Source: Hymenobacter psoromatis
Lineage (GTDB): Bacteria; Bacteroidota; Bacteroidia; Cytophagales; Hymenobacteraceae
Length of the DNA: 64,000 nt
Assembly: GCA_001596155.1 (NCBI GenBank)
Contig: CP014771.1
Span: 2,790,001 to 2,854,000 of the forward strand
Direction of reading: 5' to 3'
The translations under genes and the position numbers were made by a program. The notes under the pieces are model-generated. The model saw nothing but the letters and a program-made list of their open reading frames with translations. It did not search any database and had not been told where the DNA came from. Positions 47,757-57,109 of the stretch are shown piece by piece (the first letter of the stretch is position 1; each line of letters opens with the position of its first letter).

Positions 47757-50700
47757 TTAAAAATTGACCCGCAGGCCCATGTCCACGCCGCGGGTGGCGG
47801 GGATGTTGCCGTAGTCGATGCCGCCCGAGCCGCCGCCGCGCACGCCCGCGCCGGCGGTGGCCGTTTCGGGGTCGGCCCCGCTGTACTTGGTCAGCAGCCA
47901 GAGATTGCGGCCGGTCACGTTCAGCTCAATGCCTTTGAGGAAGGAGCTGGCGCCGCCGAGCCAGCGCTGGGGCAGGGCGTAGCTCAGGGCCACGTAGCGC
48001 AGGCGCACCCACGAGCCATCCTCAATAAAGGCCTTGCCCACGTTGCTCAGAATGTTGGTATAATACGTCTGGTTCAGCTCGGCGGGGCGGGCGTTGGGCA
48101 CGTAGGTGGTGTTGCCGCTGGCGTCTTTCTGGGCCACTACCCCGTCAAAAACCACCGTTTTGTAGCGGTCGAGGGTGCGCGGGGAGGTGCCCACGCCGGT
48201 TTCGTACCAGTCGTTGCCGTTCACCACTACGCCGCCGACCCGGAAATCGAGCAGCGAAGTCAGCGACAAGCCTTTGTAGGTGAACGTGTTGGTGAACTGC
48301 GTGGTGAAGCGCGGCGCGCGGTTGCCCGCGTACACGAACGTGGCGCTGGTGGTGGGGTAGCCGGTGGTGGCGTTCACGATAGCCTGCCCGTAGTAGGGCG
48401 AACTGGGGTCCGTGACGCGGGCAAAATCGGTGGCCGCGATGCCCGAAATGGGGTGGCCGGGGAAGGCCCCGCCCTCTTGCACGTTGGTAATAAAGGTGTC
48501 GGACTGGTACACCACCGTCAGCGGCGAGGGTAGGCTCTCCACGTTGTTGGTGTTGTGGTAAAAATTAGCCCCGATGTCCCAGGTGAAGCCGGCGGCGGTG
48601 CGCACGAGCGTGCCGTTGAGGCTGATTTCCTGGCCCTCATTCGTTACTACCCCCCCATTAATATACTGGAAGGTGAAGCCCGTGGCCTGGCTCACGCGCG
48701 GGGCAATGAGCTGGTCGCGGGTGCGCGAGCGGTAGTAATTGAAGTCGAAGCTGAGGCGGTTTTTGAAGAATTGCAGATTGATGCCGGCCTCGTAGGTGCG
48801 GGTGCGCTCGGGCTTGAGGTTGGGGTTCGAGCCAAAGAAGTCGTTGCGAAAGCCGCCGCCGATGTAGGTGTTGGTGGTGAGCGGCGCGAGCACCCGGTAG
48901 GGGCCGGTATCCTTGCCCACTTCGGCCACCGAGGCGCGTATCTTGCCGTAGTTCAGCACCGGGTTCTGGTCCAGGCCCAGAATTTTAGTGAACTCGTAGC
49001 CCGCCGCGGCCGAGCCGTAGAGGAAGCCCTTGCCGAATATCTTGTCTTGGTCGGGGCGGGGTAGGGTCGAAGACTGGTCGTAGCGCGCTTGCAATTCCAC
49101 AATCAGCTGGTCGAAAATGGTGGTCGAGAGCCGGGCGAAGTTGCCGATGAGATGGCGCGTCTGGTCGCGCTCCAGGGCATTGCGGTTCACCGTGTTATTG
49201 AGGCCGATGAAATCGGGATTCTGGAAAATCAGGCCTATGTAGTCCACCGCCTCGTCCTTGTTTTCCTCAATCGTGTTGCCCAGCAAAAAGGAGCCGCGCA
49301 GCTTTTCGTTGAAGAAGCTGTGGTTGAACGTGGCCAGCGTCGTGGCCGTGAGCAGGCGCGCCTGGTCCACGGTTTGGGCCAGGCCGCCAAACTGATTGCC
49401 GACCTGCGAGGTGCCCACGGCCCGCACCGACTGGCTGCGGGTGGTGGACAAGTCGGTGCCGATGTTGTGGCTCAGCGTCAGCCACTTCACGGGTGAAAAC
49501 GACACCTGCACGTTGCCCACGAAGCGGTTGGTGCGGTCGCTCTGCGGGTTTTTGTTCACCGTCCAGTACGGGTTGTCGGCGTCGGAGTCGGTGCCCGCGC
49601 CCAGGGGTAGGAGGCGGCGGCGCGAGCCATCGGGGTTGAGGTAGTTGCGGGCGTCGTCGTTGCGCGGCCAGTTGAGCAGGCTCAGCAAAAAGCCGCCCGA
49701 GCTGCCGTACAGGCCCGGCCCCTGCAAGGGCCGCACTGCGCCCGAAGTCAGGTACTGCGCCGAGCCGGTGACGCTGAGCTTGGGCGAAATCTGAGCCGAG
49801 CCCGAGAGGCGCACCGTCGTCTTGTCGTACTTGCTTTCGGGCGTCACGCCGGTCTGCTGCAAGTTGGAGGCCGAAGCGAAAAAGCTCGCTTTGTCCGAAC
49901 CGCCCGACATGTTGACGAAGTTCTGGTACATCTGGCCTTTCTGGAAGAAATTGCCCAGGTTATCGTACACCGGCTGGCCGGGCTGGAAGCGCGCCCCGAA
50001 CGACGAGCGCGTGCTAGGGTCAAACACGCCGCCCGAGCCCTGGCCGTACTGGTCCTGCACCTGGGGCAGGCGGTTCACCTGGTCCACCGAGTATTGCGTG
50101 CGGAAGTTGAGCTGGGTGCGGCCGGCCCCGCCTTTTTTGGTGGTGATGACCACCGCGCCGTTGGCGGCGCGCAGGCCGTAGAGGGCGGCGGCGGCCGGGC
50201 CTTTTAGCACCGTCATGGAGGCAATGTCCTCGGGATTGAGGTCGCCGGCGCGGTTGGCGGCCCCCACCGAGCGGCCCAGCAGGCCGTTGAAAGCCGAGCC
50301 GCCGCCCGGCGCGGTGCTTTCCTGAAACGACGAGTTGTCCATTATCATCCCGTCGATGACAAATAGCGGCTGGTTGTCGCCGTCGAGCGAGGTGCCGCCC
50401 CGAATCACGATGCTGGCCCCCTCACCCGCCCCGCCACCCGACGACGTGATGTTAACGCCCGCCACCTTGCCCTGCAAGGCGTTCACGATGTTGGTCTGGC
50501 GCGAGTCGATAATATCTTTACTGCTAACCTCTTGCACCGACGTCACGATGTCGCGCCGGTCCTGCTTGATGCCGTAGGCCAGCACTACCACCTCGTCGAG
50601 GTCGCGTTTGCTGGCCGTCAGCGTCACGGTCAGGTTGCTGCCATCGGCGCGGCGCTCCATCGGCTCGTAGCCCACGAAGCTGAACACGAGCGTGGCCCCG

Positions 50701-50933
50701 GCCGGCACGCCGCTGAGGGTGAAGCGGCCGTCGGCGTTGGTGGCGGTGCCGTTGCTGGTGCCCTTCACGATGACGTTCACGCCGGGCAGGGCGGTGTTGT
50801 CGGCGGCCTGATGCACCACGCCACTGACAGTACCGGTGGCGGCCGCCGTGGCCGGGGTCGTTTGGGCGTGGCCGGGCGGCGCGAGCAGCACGCCGGGCAG
50901 CAGCGCAAAAGGCAGAAAGTAGCGTTTTTTCAT
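47757..50933 (-). CDS. SusC/RagA-family TonB-linked outer-membrane receptor
   Basis: 1058 residues. A signal peptide (MKKRYFLPFALLPGVLLAPPGHAQ), a carboxypeptidase-regulatory-like domain (about 35-105; GTVSGVVHQAADNTALPGVNVIV), a TonB box region (DEVVVLAYG), a plug (VNALQGKVAGVNITSSGG, SIVIRGGTSLDGDNQPLFVIDG) and a large barrel to a C-terminal Phe (GVDMGLRVNF). It forms the TonB-driven uptake channel with the SusD protein. No FecR/sigma gene is adjacent, so regulation is elsewhere. Start ATG at 50933 chosen for the signal peptide. Confidence 0.95.
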   Translation of the reverse strand: MKKRYFLPFALLPGVLLAPPGHAQTTPATAAATGTVSGVVHQAADNTALPGVNVIVKGTSNGTATNADGRFTLSGVPAGATLVFSFVGYEPMERRADGSNLTVTLTASKRDLDEVVVLAYGIKQDRRDIVTSVQEVSSKDIIDSRQTNIVNALQGKVAGVNITSSGGGAGEGASIVIRGGTSLDGDNQPLFVIDGMIMDNSSFQESTAPGGGSAFNGLLGRSVGAANRAGDLNPEDIASMTVLKGPAAAALYGLRAANGAVVITTKKGGAGRTQLNFRTQYSVDQVNRLPQVQDQYGQGSGGVFDPSTRSSFGARFQPGQPVYDNLGNFFQKGQMYQNFVNMSGGSDKASFFASASNLQQTGVTPESKYDKTTVRLSGSAQISPKLSVTGSAQYLTSGAVRPLQGPGLYGSSGGFLLSLLNWPRNDDARNYLNPDGSRRRLLPLGAGTDSDADNPYWTVNKNPQSDRTNRFVGNVQVSFSPVKWLTLSHNIGTDLSTTRSQSVRAVGTSQVGNQFGGLAQTVDQARLLTATTLATFNHSFFNEKLRGSFLLGNTIEENKDEAVDYIGLIFQNPDFIGLNNTVNRNALERDQTRHLIGNFARLSTTIFDQLIVELQARYDQSSTLPRPDQDKIFGKGFLYGSAAAGYEFTKILGLDQNPVLNYGKIRASVAEVGKDTGPYRVLAPLTTNTYIGGGFRNDFFGSNPNLKPERTRTYEAGINLQFFKNRLSFDFNYYRSRTRDQLIAPRVSQATGFTFQYINGGVVTNEGQEISLNGTLVRTAAGFTWDIGANFYHNTNNVESLPSPLTVVYQSDTFITNVQEGGAFPGHPISGIAATDFARVTDPSSPYYGQAIVNATTGYPTTSATFVYAGNRAPRFTTQFTNTFTYKGLSLTSLLDFRVGGVVVNGNDWYETGVGTSPRTLDRYKTVVFDGVVAQKDASGNTTYVPNARPAELNQTYYTNILSNVGKAFIEDGSWVRLRYVALSYALPQRWLGGASSFLKGIELNVTGRNLWLLTKYSGADPETATAGAGVRGGGSGGIDYGNIPATRGVDMGLRVNF

Positions 50934-51371
50934 AGGTAATACTAAAATGGAAAAGACAAAGGCGGTTGCAGCAAGCACCTAAGCCACCCGTAACTATTCT
51001 TTTATTCCGACCTTCTTTATTGGGTCAACCAACAGCTCGTTAGCAAAAGCTCTAAAATCAACGCGCGATTTGAAAGCGCCAAAGGTGCAAAAAATTCAGC
51101 AAATACTCACTGTCTTGCCCCGCTTAATTTTTAAGTGCTACCCTACACTCAGAGTTGGTGCGTTCTAGCAGGTCGCCCTCCGCGATTAACCTCACCCCCT
51201 AGCCCCCTCTCCTGCGGAGAGGGGGAACTAGTTTTTAGTTTTAGCTCTAATCAACTCGCCTTTATATTATATTAGATTAGAGCTAGTTCCCCCTCTCCGC
51301 AGGAGAGGGGGCTAGGGGGTGAGGTTGCCGCGGAGGGCGACCCGCCAGCACGTATCATCCCTACCCCCTCT
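50934..51371. other. 438-base spacer between susC and the serine hydrolase
   Basis: It contains the promoter region of the susC operon (AT-rich, 50940-51130, no certain -7 box found) and the long nested palindrome at 51171-51342. No coding frame is convincing. Confidence 0.7.
51171..51342. repeat. Nested palindrome, AACCTCACCCCCTAGCCC family
   Basis: Outer arms GGTCGCCCTCCGCG/CGCGGAGGGCGACC enclose inner arms AACCTCACCCCCTAGCCCCC with their complement; the centre is AT-rich. It is a MITE-like structure without coding capacity. The AACCTCACCCCCTAGCCC wording is common in unrelated bacteria. Confidence 0.92.
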
Positions 51372-53207
51372 TTAAGGCTGAGCGCTTTCGATGGCCAGCT
51401 GCAGCAGCGCCGAGCGCACGCCCAGCTCGCCGAGCCGGTTGTTGTGGCGCGTGGGGTTCACGCGGTTGGTGAGCAGAATGACGAACAAATCGAGGTCGGG
51501 CTCGACCCAGAAATAGGTGCCCGTGAAGCCCGTGTGGCCGTAGCTGCGCGGGCTGGCGCCGCGCGCCGCGTTCAGGGCGGGGTTTTTAGGGTTGGGCTTG
51601 TCGAAGCCCAGCGCCCGGCGGTTGGCGGGGCAAAACTGGCAGCGCGTGTACTCATCCATCGTCGCGGCCTTGATGAGCTGCTGACCGCCGTAGCGGCCCT
51701 GCCACAGATACAGTTGGACGAGCTTGGCCAGGTCATTGGCCGAGCCGAAGAGGCCGGCGTGGCCGCTCACGCCGCCCAGCAGCGCGGCGCTCTCATCATG
51801 CACGGTGCCGCGCACCAGCTGGTGCCGAAATACCGAGTCGTACTCGGTGGGCGCGATGCGCCGGCCGGGGAAGCGGTGCTCGGGGTTGAAGCCCAGCGTA
51901 GTAGCACCCAGCGGCTGGTAAATCTCCTCGGTAATAAACTGGTCAAAGGGCCTACCCGTCGCTTTTCGCACGTAGGACGGATAGAGCATAAACGACAGGT
52001 CGGAGTACACGTAGCCGGGCTTGGCATTGAGCGGCGAGGCGGCAATGCCCTGGTAGAGCAGCGCCGGCATGTCGCGCCGCGCCCACAGGCCCGCCGCCAC
52101 CGGCAGCGGAAACGCGGCCGACGAGTCGGGCCGCAAAAACCGCGGGTTCGGGCGGCCATCGGCGTTCACGTACTGCTGCCAGAAGGGAATGAACGCCCGC
52201 AGCCGCGCCTGGTGCGTGAGCACGTCGCGCAGGCGCAGGTCCTGCTTGTTGCTGCCTTTCAGGAAATCGAACAGCGCGCCCAGCGTGTAGTCGGGGCCAA
52301 ACAGGCCGCGGTCTTGCAGCAGCATGAGGGCCGGCAGGGCGGCCGTGACTTTGGTGAGCGAGGCAAAGTCGTAGAGCGTCGTAGTGAGCACCGGGGCCGC
52401 CGGGTCGGCGGCCTGGAGCACGCCGTAGCTGCGGCGCAGCGCCACCACCCCGTGCCGCACCACGATTACTTCGCCTCCCGGAAAGGCCTTGCCAGCCAAG
52501 GCTTTGCGCATGAGCGAATCGACCAAAAAAGGCAGGGTAGGCCGCAGGCCCGCCGCAGCGGGCGTGCCATAGGCCAGGCGCAGGCCGCCGCGCGTAGGCA
52601 AGCCCGCCGTCAAGCCGACTGGAACCGGCAGGGCCAGTCGTCCCGCCGCCCCTACCCCTCCAAAAATGACCTGAATGGCCTGACCGCACACCTGGGCAGT
52701 GCGTTGCCGGGCCAGCACCACGGCCGTGGCCTGCGGCAGCTCGGGCAGCCGGGCCAGCGCCGTGCTGTCGAATAAAAGCACCACCAGCTTTTTGCGCAGT
52801 TTCAGGGCCTGTTGCAGCGCCAGGCGGTCCTGGGAGCCAGCAGCGGGCAGCACGAGCAGCAGCAGGTTGCGGGAGCGCAGCCGGGCGGCGGGCGGCGCGG
52901 GCAGCCCGTTCACAAAATCAGCCGCCGCGTAATCGGCCACGGCCTGCTGGAGGTGCGCGCTGAAATCGATGACCTCGCGGCCCGTGGCCGGCGGCATTTT
53001 TATGGTGGCCAGCCGCAGCGTGTCGAGCCGTTGCAGGGGTAGCAAGTCGCCTTCGTTGCGCAGCAACACCACGTTGGCCGTGGTGAGAGGGGGTAGGGAC
53101 GGGGTTTGCCGTGGCTGGCCCTGACTTGCCAACGGGTTCAGCCAGCCCAACGCACCCCACCAAACGCACAAAACCACGACGGGCCGAAGGAACAGATACC
53201 GGAGCAT
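51372..53207 (-). CDS. Serine hydrolase (class C beta-lactamase fold) with a GH3 C-terminal-like N-domain
   Basis: 611 residues. After a signal peptide (MLRYLFLRPVVVLCVWWGALG) comes a region like the C-terminal domain of GH3 beta-hexosaminidases (about 35-200; VVLLRNEGDLLPLQRLDTL), then a serine hydrolase domain (about 230-605): nucleophile SLTK in FASLTKVTAAL, the Tyr of YSDLSFMLY and HTGFTGTYFW at the KTG position. Related Bacteroidota proteins of about 1000 residues carry the catalytic GH3 barrel before these domains; it is absent here, so the gene is a shortened version. It probably acts on cell-wall peptides or esters in the periplasm. Its start lies in a 147-base tandem duplication. Confidence 0.88.
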   Translation of the reverse strand: MLRYLFLRPVVVLCVWWGALGWLNPLASQGQPRQTPSLPPLTTANVVLLRNEGDLLPLQRLDTLRLATIKMPPATGREVIDFSAHLQQAVADYAAADFVNGLPAPPAARLRSRNLLLLVLPAAGSQDRLALQQALKLRKKLVVLLFDSTALARLPELPQATAVVLARQRTAQVCGQAIQVIFGGVGAAGRLALPVPVGLTAGLPTRGGLRLAYGTPAAAGLRPTLPFLVDSLMRKALAGKAFPGGEVIVVRHGVVALRRSYGVLQAADPAAPVLTTTLYDFASLTKVTAALPALMLLQDRGLFGPDYTLGALFDFLKGSNKQDLRLRDVLTHQARLRAFIPFWQQYVNADGRPNPRFLRPDSSAAFPLPVAAGLWARRDMPALLYQGIAASPLNAKPGYVYSDLSFMLYPSYVRKATGRPFDQFITEEIYQPLGATTLGFNPEHRFPGRRIAPTEYDSVFRHQLVRGTVHDESAALLGGVSGHAGLFGSANDLAKLVQLYLWQGRYGGQQLIKAATMDEYTRCQFCPANRRALGFDKPNPKNPALNAARGASPRSYGHTGFTGTYFWVEPDLDLFVILLTNRVNPTRHNNRLGELGVRSALLQLAIESAQP

Positions 53208-53418
53208 TTTTCCTGCTGGCTACTTGCTCGTGACGCTGCGAATAACCTGGTACAGCGCCCCAAAAATGCCGCTTGCCAACGGGTTCAGCCAGCCCAACGC
53301 ACCCCACCAAACGCACAAAACCACGACGGGCCGAAGGAACAGATACCGGAGCATTTTTCCTGCTGGCTACTTGCTCGTGACGCTGCGAATAACCTGGTAC
53401 AGCGCCCCAAAAATGCCG
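53125..53418. repeat. Perfect 147-base tandem duplication
   Basis: Bases 53125-53271 are repeated without change as 53272-53418. The unit spans the atpZ 3' end, its stop, the serine hydrolase Shine-Dalgarno-like AGGAAAA, its start codon and the first 28 codons. The unit is 49 codons long, so the frame is kept. Confidence 0.95.
53220..53354 (-). CDS. Chimeric small ORF created by the duplication
   Basis: Starting at the duplicated copy of the hydrolase ATG (53354), the frame encodes 28 residues of the hydrolase signal peptide (MLRYLFLRPVVVLCVWWG onward), then reads across the junction into the last 16 residues of AtpZ (GIFGALYQVIRSVTSK) and stops: 44 residues with two hydrophobic stretches. 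It has the same ribosome-binding context as the hydrolase start. Whether it is translated, or is only a by-product of a fresh duplication or an assembly artefact, cannot be told. Confidence 0.4.
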   Translation of the reverse strand: MLRYLFLRPVVVLCVWWGALGWLNPLASGIFGALYQVIRSVTSK

Positions 53419-53603
53419 AACAGCGTGAGGCTGATGGTGTACCAGGGGGTAGTGGTGTGGAAGTGGCCATCGAGCCACACGCCGGCCCAGGTGCTAAAGC
53501 CGATGATGGCAAACATCTGGGCGGCGATGCCGGAATACCGGGCCAGCGCCGAGTTGTTACGGGCTTCGTCGTCGGCTTCGGGCGGGAGCGGGGGGGTAGG
53601 CAT
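53367..53603 (-). CDS. atpZ: AtpZ/AtpI-family F1F0 ATP synthase accessory protein
   Basis: 78 residues. N-terminal charged segment then two membrane helices (YSGIAAQMFAIIGFSTWAGVWLDGHF and TPWYTISLTLFGIFGALYQVIR). The family helps assemble the c ring or transports calcium or magnesium. It lies about 9 kb from the atp operon, between sprE/porW (divergent) and the serine hydrolase. The last 16 codons are part of the 147-base duplication; its own sequence is intact. Confidence 0.85.
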   Translation of the reverse strand: MPTPPLPPEADDEARNNSALARYSGIAAQMFAIIGFSTWAGVWLDGHFHTTTPWYTISLTLFGIFGALYQVIRSVTSK

Positions 53604-53700
53604 GGGCGGGCGAAAAAGGGAAGAGCGGTAAAGCTAAACGGCGGATGAAGGTTTCGGGCGGGCGCGGCGTAATTTTACGGGTTGCGGGCGCGTTGTGCGC

Positions 53701-53769
53701 GTAGGGTAAGCTTCCGCTTGCCGTTTTTATCCTTGTGAGCTACTTACGGCAAGCTAAAGCTTGCCCTAC
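53701..53769. repeat. Imperfect palindrome upstream of sprE/porW
   Basis: GTAGGGTAAGCTTCCGCTTG and its counterpart (CAAGCTAAAGCTTGCCCTAC) flank a short AT-rich centre. It lies between divergent atpZ and sprE and may overlap the sprE promoter. Confidence 0.75.
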
Positions 53770-53786
53770 ACTCTTTGCTTTCTGCC

Positions 53787-56700
53787 TTGAAAATCGCTTT
53801 TCTCCTGCGTAATCTTCGGTTTTGGCTGCTGGCCGGGCTGGGGCTGGGCGTGGTTGCCTGCGCCTCGGACAAGTCGCTGGTGAGCCATGCTATCAACAAC
53901 GTGGCGGCCCGCGACAACGGCTTTTTTCTGGCCCGCGAAAAGCTGCGGGCCACCGAGGCTACCCTCTACAAAGGCCGCAACGACGACTACAACCGCGTGC
54001 TGCCCCTCTACCCGGTGCTCGATAGCGGCACCGTGCGCGCCACCCGCGCCGACCTCAACGATATTATCAAGAAGGCTTCGCTGCCCATTCAGCACCGCGC
54101 GGGCTCCGACTGGACCGACGACGCCTACCTGCTGGTGGGCTGGTCGCGGTTCTACAAGATGGAGTTTGACGACGCCATTCTCACGTTTAAGTACGTGAAC
54201 AGCACCAGCCGCGACCCGTTTGCCAAGCAGGAGGCCCTGATTGGGCTGATGCGCACTTTCCTGATAACCAAGCAGCTCGACAACGCCAAAGCGGTGTCGG
54301 ACCTGCTCGACAAGGAAGTGGGGCTGCCCAAGGATGCGCGCGAGCTGTTCATGGCCCGCACCGACTATTATCTCCAGACCGAGGAGCCGGTGAAGGCTAT
54401 TGAGCAGTTGGAAAAAGCCGTGCCCCTGACGCCGGTGAAGAACGAGCGCTCGCGCTCGCGCTTTATCTTGGCGCAGCTTTATCAGCAGCAGGGCCAGAAC
54501 AAGGAAGCTACCGCGCAGCTCAACGCTATTCTCAAGCACAACCCGCCCTATGAGCTTGATTTTCAGACCAAGCTGCTGCTGGGGCAGGTAACGGACCTCG
54601 ACCAGCAGAGCAAGGAGCGGCTCGATAAGTACTTCGCGGCGCTGTTGAAAGACCCGAAAAACAAGGAATACCGCGACAAAATCTACTACGAAATGGCGCG
54701 CGTGGCCTACCGCCAGCAGAAGTACGCCGACGCGCTGGGCCTGCTGCGCACGGCTGCTAAAGTGCCCACGGTCAGCAAGTCGCAGAAGGGTTACACCTAT
54801 CTGCTGGCCGGCCGCATCTATTACGAAAACCTGCACAAATACCAGCTGGCTGCGGCTTATTACGACAGCACCACGCAGGCCATGCCCAAGGAAAACCCGC
54901 TGTATGCGGCCACGCTGGAGCGGGCGGGTATTCTCAAAGAATTTGCCAAGCAATATACCATTATCGAAACGCAGGACAGCCTGCAAACGCTGGCCCGGCT
55001 GCCCGCCGCTGAGCTAGATAAGCGCCTGAGCACCTACGCCGCCGCCGAGCTGGAGGCCAAGCGCCTGGCCGCCGCCAAGGCCGCCGCTGCCCAGCAGGCC
55101 CTGGCCCGCAAGCAGCAGTCCGACGCCAGCCGCATTTCGTCGTCGCCGAGCGCGCTCGGCGTCAACCAGCGCGACATCAGCAACCCGAATGCCTTTGACG
55201 CGACGACGGCGGTGGCCTCGGGCGCGCAGTGGTATTTTGATAATCCGGCCTCGCTGAGCACGGCGCGGACCGAGTTTATTCGGGTGTGGGGCGACCGCAA
55301 GCTGCAAGACAACTGGCGCACGACCCTTACCCCCAGCAGTTCGCCCAACGCCCCGCAAAACGGCGGCGCGCCGGTGAGCGTGACGGGCAACGACCAGACG
55401 CAGGTGAACGGCGGGGCTGGCGGGGCCCGGCCCGTGGCCCCGCCTGTGGCCGCCGACCCCCTGGCTGAGCAAAACGCGCTGGCCGCCAAGTATCGGCGGG
55501 ACATCCCGGACTCGCCCCCCAAGCTGCAAGCCTCTAACCAGCAGATAGAAGCGGCGATGTATGAGCTGGGCGGCATCTATAAAGAGCAACTCAAGGAAAA
55601 GCTGCGCGGCTACGAAACCTACGCCGGCGAGGTGGCGCGCTACCCCCGCGGCGAGCACGCGCCCGACGCCGACTACCTGCTCTACCTCTACTACAAGGAC
55701 CTGCCCGACCCGGCCAAGGCCGCGCAGTATGCCGCCGCGTTGCAGCGCGAGTTTCCGACCTCGACCTACGCCAAGCTCATCGCCGACCCGCTGTATCGCG
55801 AGCACGAGCGGGCGCTGCACAACGCCGTGGCCGCGCGCCTCGACTCGGCCTTTGTACTCTATAAGGACCAGTATTTTACGAAGGCCAAAGCGGCCGTGGC
55901 GCGCATTGAGCAGGCCTATCCGAAGAGCGACCTCACTGACCGGGTGGCGTACTTGAAGCTGCTGCTGGCCATTCGGACGCAGCCGCCGGGGGCGGTGCGG
56001 GCCTCGGTGACGCAGTTTGTTAAAGACTACCCCGATAGCCCGCTGGTGCCGCAGGCGCAGGGATTGGCCGGCGCGCTGCAAAAGGCCGAAGCCGGGCAGC
56101 TCGCCGGGGCGCTGGCCTCGACCGACAAGCCGGTGATTTCGCAGTTCCGGCCGGGGGAGATTGATAACCGGCTGCGCATTCTCTACGAAGACAACGCGCC
56201 GCCCCCGCCGACGCCTGCCCCTACCCCCCCCGCCGCCGCGCAACCCGCGCCAGCGGCCGCCCCCACGCTGAAGGCCGCTCCTAAAGCGGCACGCACGCGA
56301 AAAAATGCCCCGGCTAAAGCATTGGATTTAGCCGTACCAGCTGCCGCTACCCCGGTGCCCACGGGCACTGCCTCAGCCGCCGCTGGAACTACGCCAGCCG
56401 GCACAGCCCCTACTACCACGCCACCAGCTACCACGCCGGGCCAGCCGGCGGCGGCTTTGCCCGCGCCAGCGGAGCCTGCTACCCCGCCGGCCGCGCCGGC
56501 TGTGGCCTACGCTACCCAGCTCAGCGCGGCTCACGCCGTGGTGTTGGTGTATCCGAAGGGCACGGCTCCCACGGCCGACCTCGCCGCGCAGCTGACTACG
56601 TATAATGGCAAGTTTTTTCGGGCGAATAACCTGACCGTGCAGCCGGCCCAGGCGCTGGGCACCGACCAGGAAGTGGTGGTGGTGCGGGCGCTGCAAGGCG

Positions 56701-56876
56701 CGAAAGTGGCCCAGAGCTACGCCACCAAGCTGCGCGGGCCGCAGTCGCCGCTGGCGCGGCTGCGCGGCCAGGGCTACCAAACGCTCATCATTAGCCTGGC
56801 CAACCTGGCGCTGCTGCAAGCGACGGGCGGCGACCTGGCCGGCTACCAACAATTTTACCAGAAGGTTTACCCGTAG
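53787..56876 (+). CDS. sprE: SprE/PorW type IX secretion lipoprotein
   Basis: A periplasmic lipoprotein needed for type IX secretion and gliding. 1029 residues with a lipobox GVVACASDKS and TPR-rich N-terminal half (about 30-420; DDAYLLVGWSRFYKMEFDDAI, SRFILAQLYQQQGQNKEATAQL). A middle region follows (SNPNAFDATTAVASGAQWYFDNPASL is family-typical), then further TPRs (about 590-780), a Pro/Ala/Thr-rich linker (about 830-920) and a C-terminal domain (HAVVLVYPKGTAPTADLAAQL). TTG at 53787 is the best start (MKIAFLLRNLRFW); no ATG is near. The stop overlaps a palindromic repeat. Confidence 0.88.
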   Translation: MKIAFLLRNLRFWLLAGLGLGVVACASDKSLVSHAINNVAARDNGFFLAREKLRATEATLYKGRNDDYNRVLPLYPVLDSGTVRATRADLNDIIKKASLPIQHRAGSDWTDDAYLLVGWSRFYKMEFDDAILTFKYVNSTSRDPFAKQEALIGLMRTFLITKQLDNAKAVSDLLDKEVGLPKDARELFMARTDYYLQTEEPVKAIEQLEKAVPLTPVKNERSRSRFILAQLYQQQGQNKEATAQLNAILKHNPPYELDFQTKLLLGQVTDLDQQSKERLDKYFAALLKDPKNKEYRDKIYYEMARVAYRQQKYADALGLLRTAAKVPTVSKSQKGYTYLLAGRIYYENLHKYQLAAAYYDSTTQAMPKENPLYAATLERAGILKEFAKQYTIIETQDSLQTLARLPAAELDKRLSTYAAAELEAKRLAAAKAAAAQQALARKQQSDASRISSSPSALGVNQRDISNPNAFDATTAVASGAQWYFDNPASLSTARTEFIRVWGDRKLQDNWRTTLTPSSSPNAPQNGGAPVSVTGNDQTQVNGGAGGARPVAPPVAADPLAEQNALAAKYRRDIPDSPPKLQASNQQIEAAMYELGGIYKEQLKEKLRGYETYAGEVARYPRGEHAPDADYLLYLYYKDLPDPAKAAQYAAALQREFPTSTYAKLIADPLYREHERALHNAVAARLDSAFVLYKDQYFTKAKAAVARIEQAYPKSDLTDRVAYLKLLLAIRTQPPGAVRASVTQFVKDYPDSPLVPQAQGLAGALQKAEAGQLAGALASTDKPVISQFRPGEIDNRLRILYEDNAPPPPTPAPTPPAAAQPAPAAAPTLKAAPKAARTRKNAPAKALDLAVPAAATPVPTGTASAAAGTTPAGTAPTTTPPATTPGQPAAALPAPAEPATPPAAPAVAYATQLSAAHAVVLVYPKGTAPTADLAAQLTTYNGKFFRANNLTVQPAQALGTDQEVVVVRALQGAKVAQSYATKLRGPQSPLARLRGQGYQTLIISLANLALLQATGGDLAGYQQFYQKVYP

Positions 56877-57066
56877 GGTGCGGGGCTTGCCCCCGCCCGT
56901 CGTTGCCCGAAGCCACCCGAAGCGTCCAGCACCAGCATTCCGCCCGAGAAATCAGCCTGATAATCCAACCGCGAATTGTTCAACGACGGGCGAGGACAAG
57001 CCCCGCACCCTACCCCATTCTTCAACCTGTTCAACGACGGGCGGGGACAAGCCCCGCACCCTACCC
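56873..57066. repeat. Direct and inverted GTAGGGTGCGGGGCTTG repeats
   Basis: The left block (56873-56905) is inverted relative to two direct copies on the right (56977-57013 and 57027-57066), which read TTCAACGACGGGCG..GACAA then GCCCCGCACCCTAC. Each right copy can pair with the left block, so two alternative hairpins can form between sprE and the PBP gene. Confidence 0.85.
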
Positions 57067-57109
57067 AAATGCCTAAGTCCGCTTCTTCCCCGCCCCGCCC
57101 TACCCCCCC

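Noticed and set aside
53766..54986. 406-codon minus-strand frame opposite sprE
   Set aside because: No recognised domain and biased composition; sprE explains the region.
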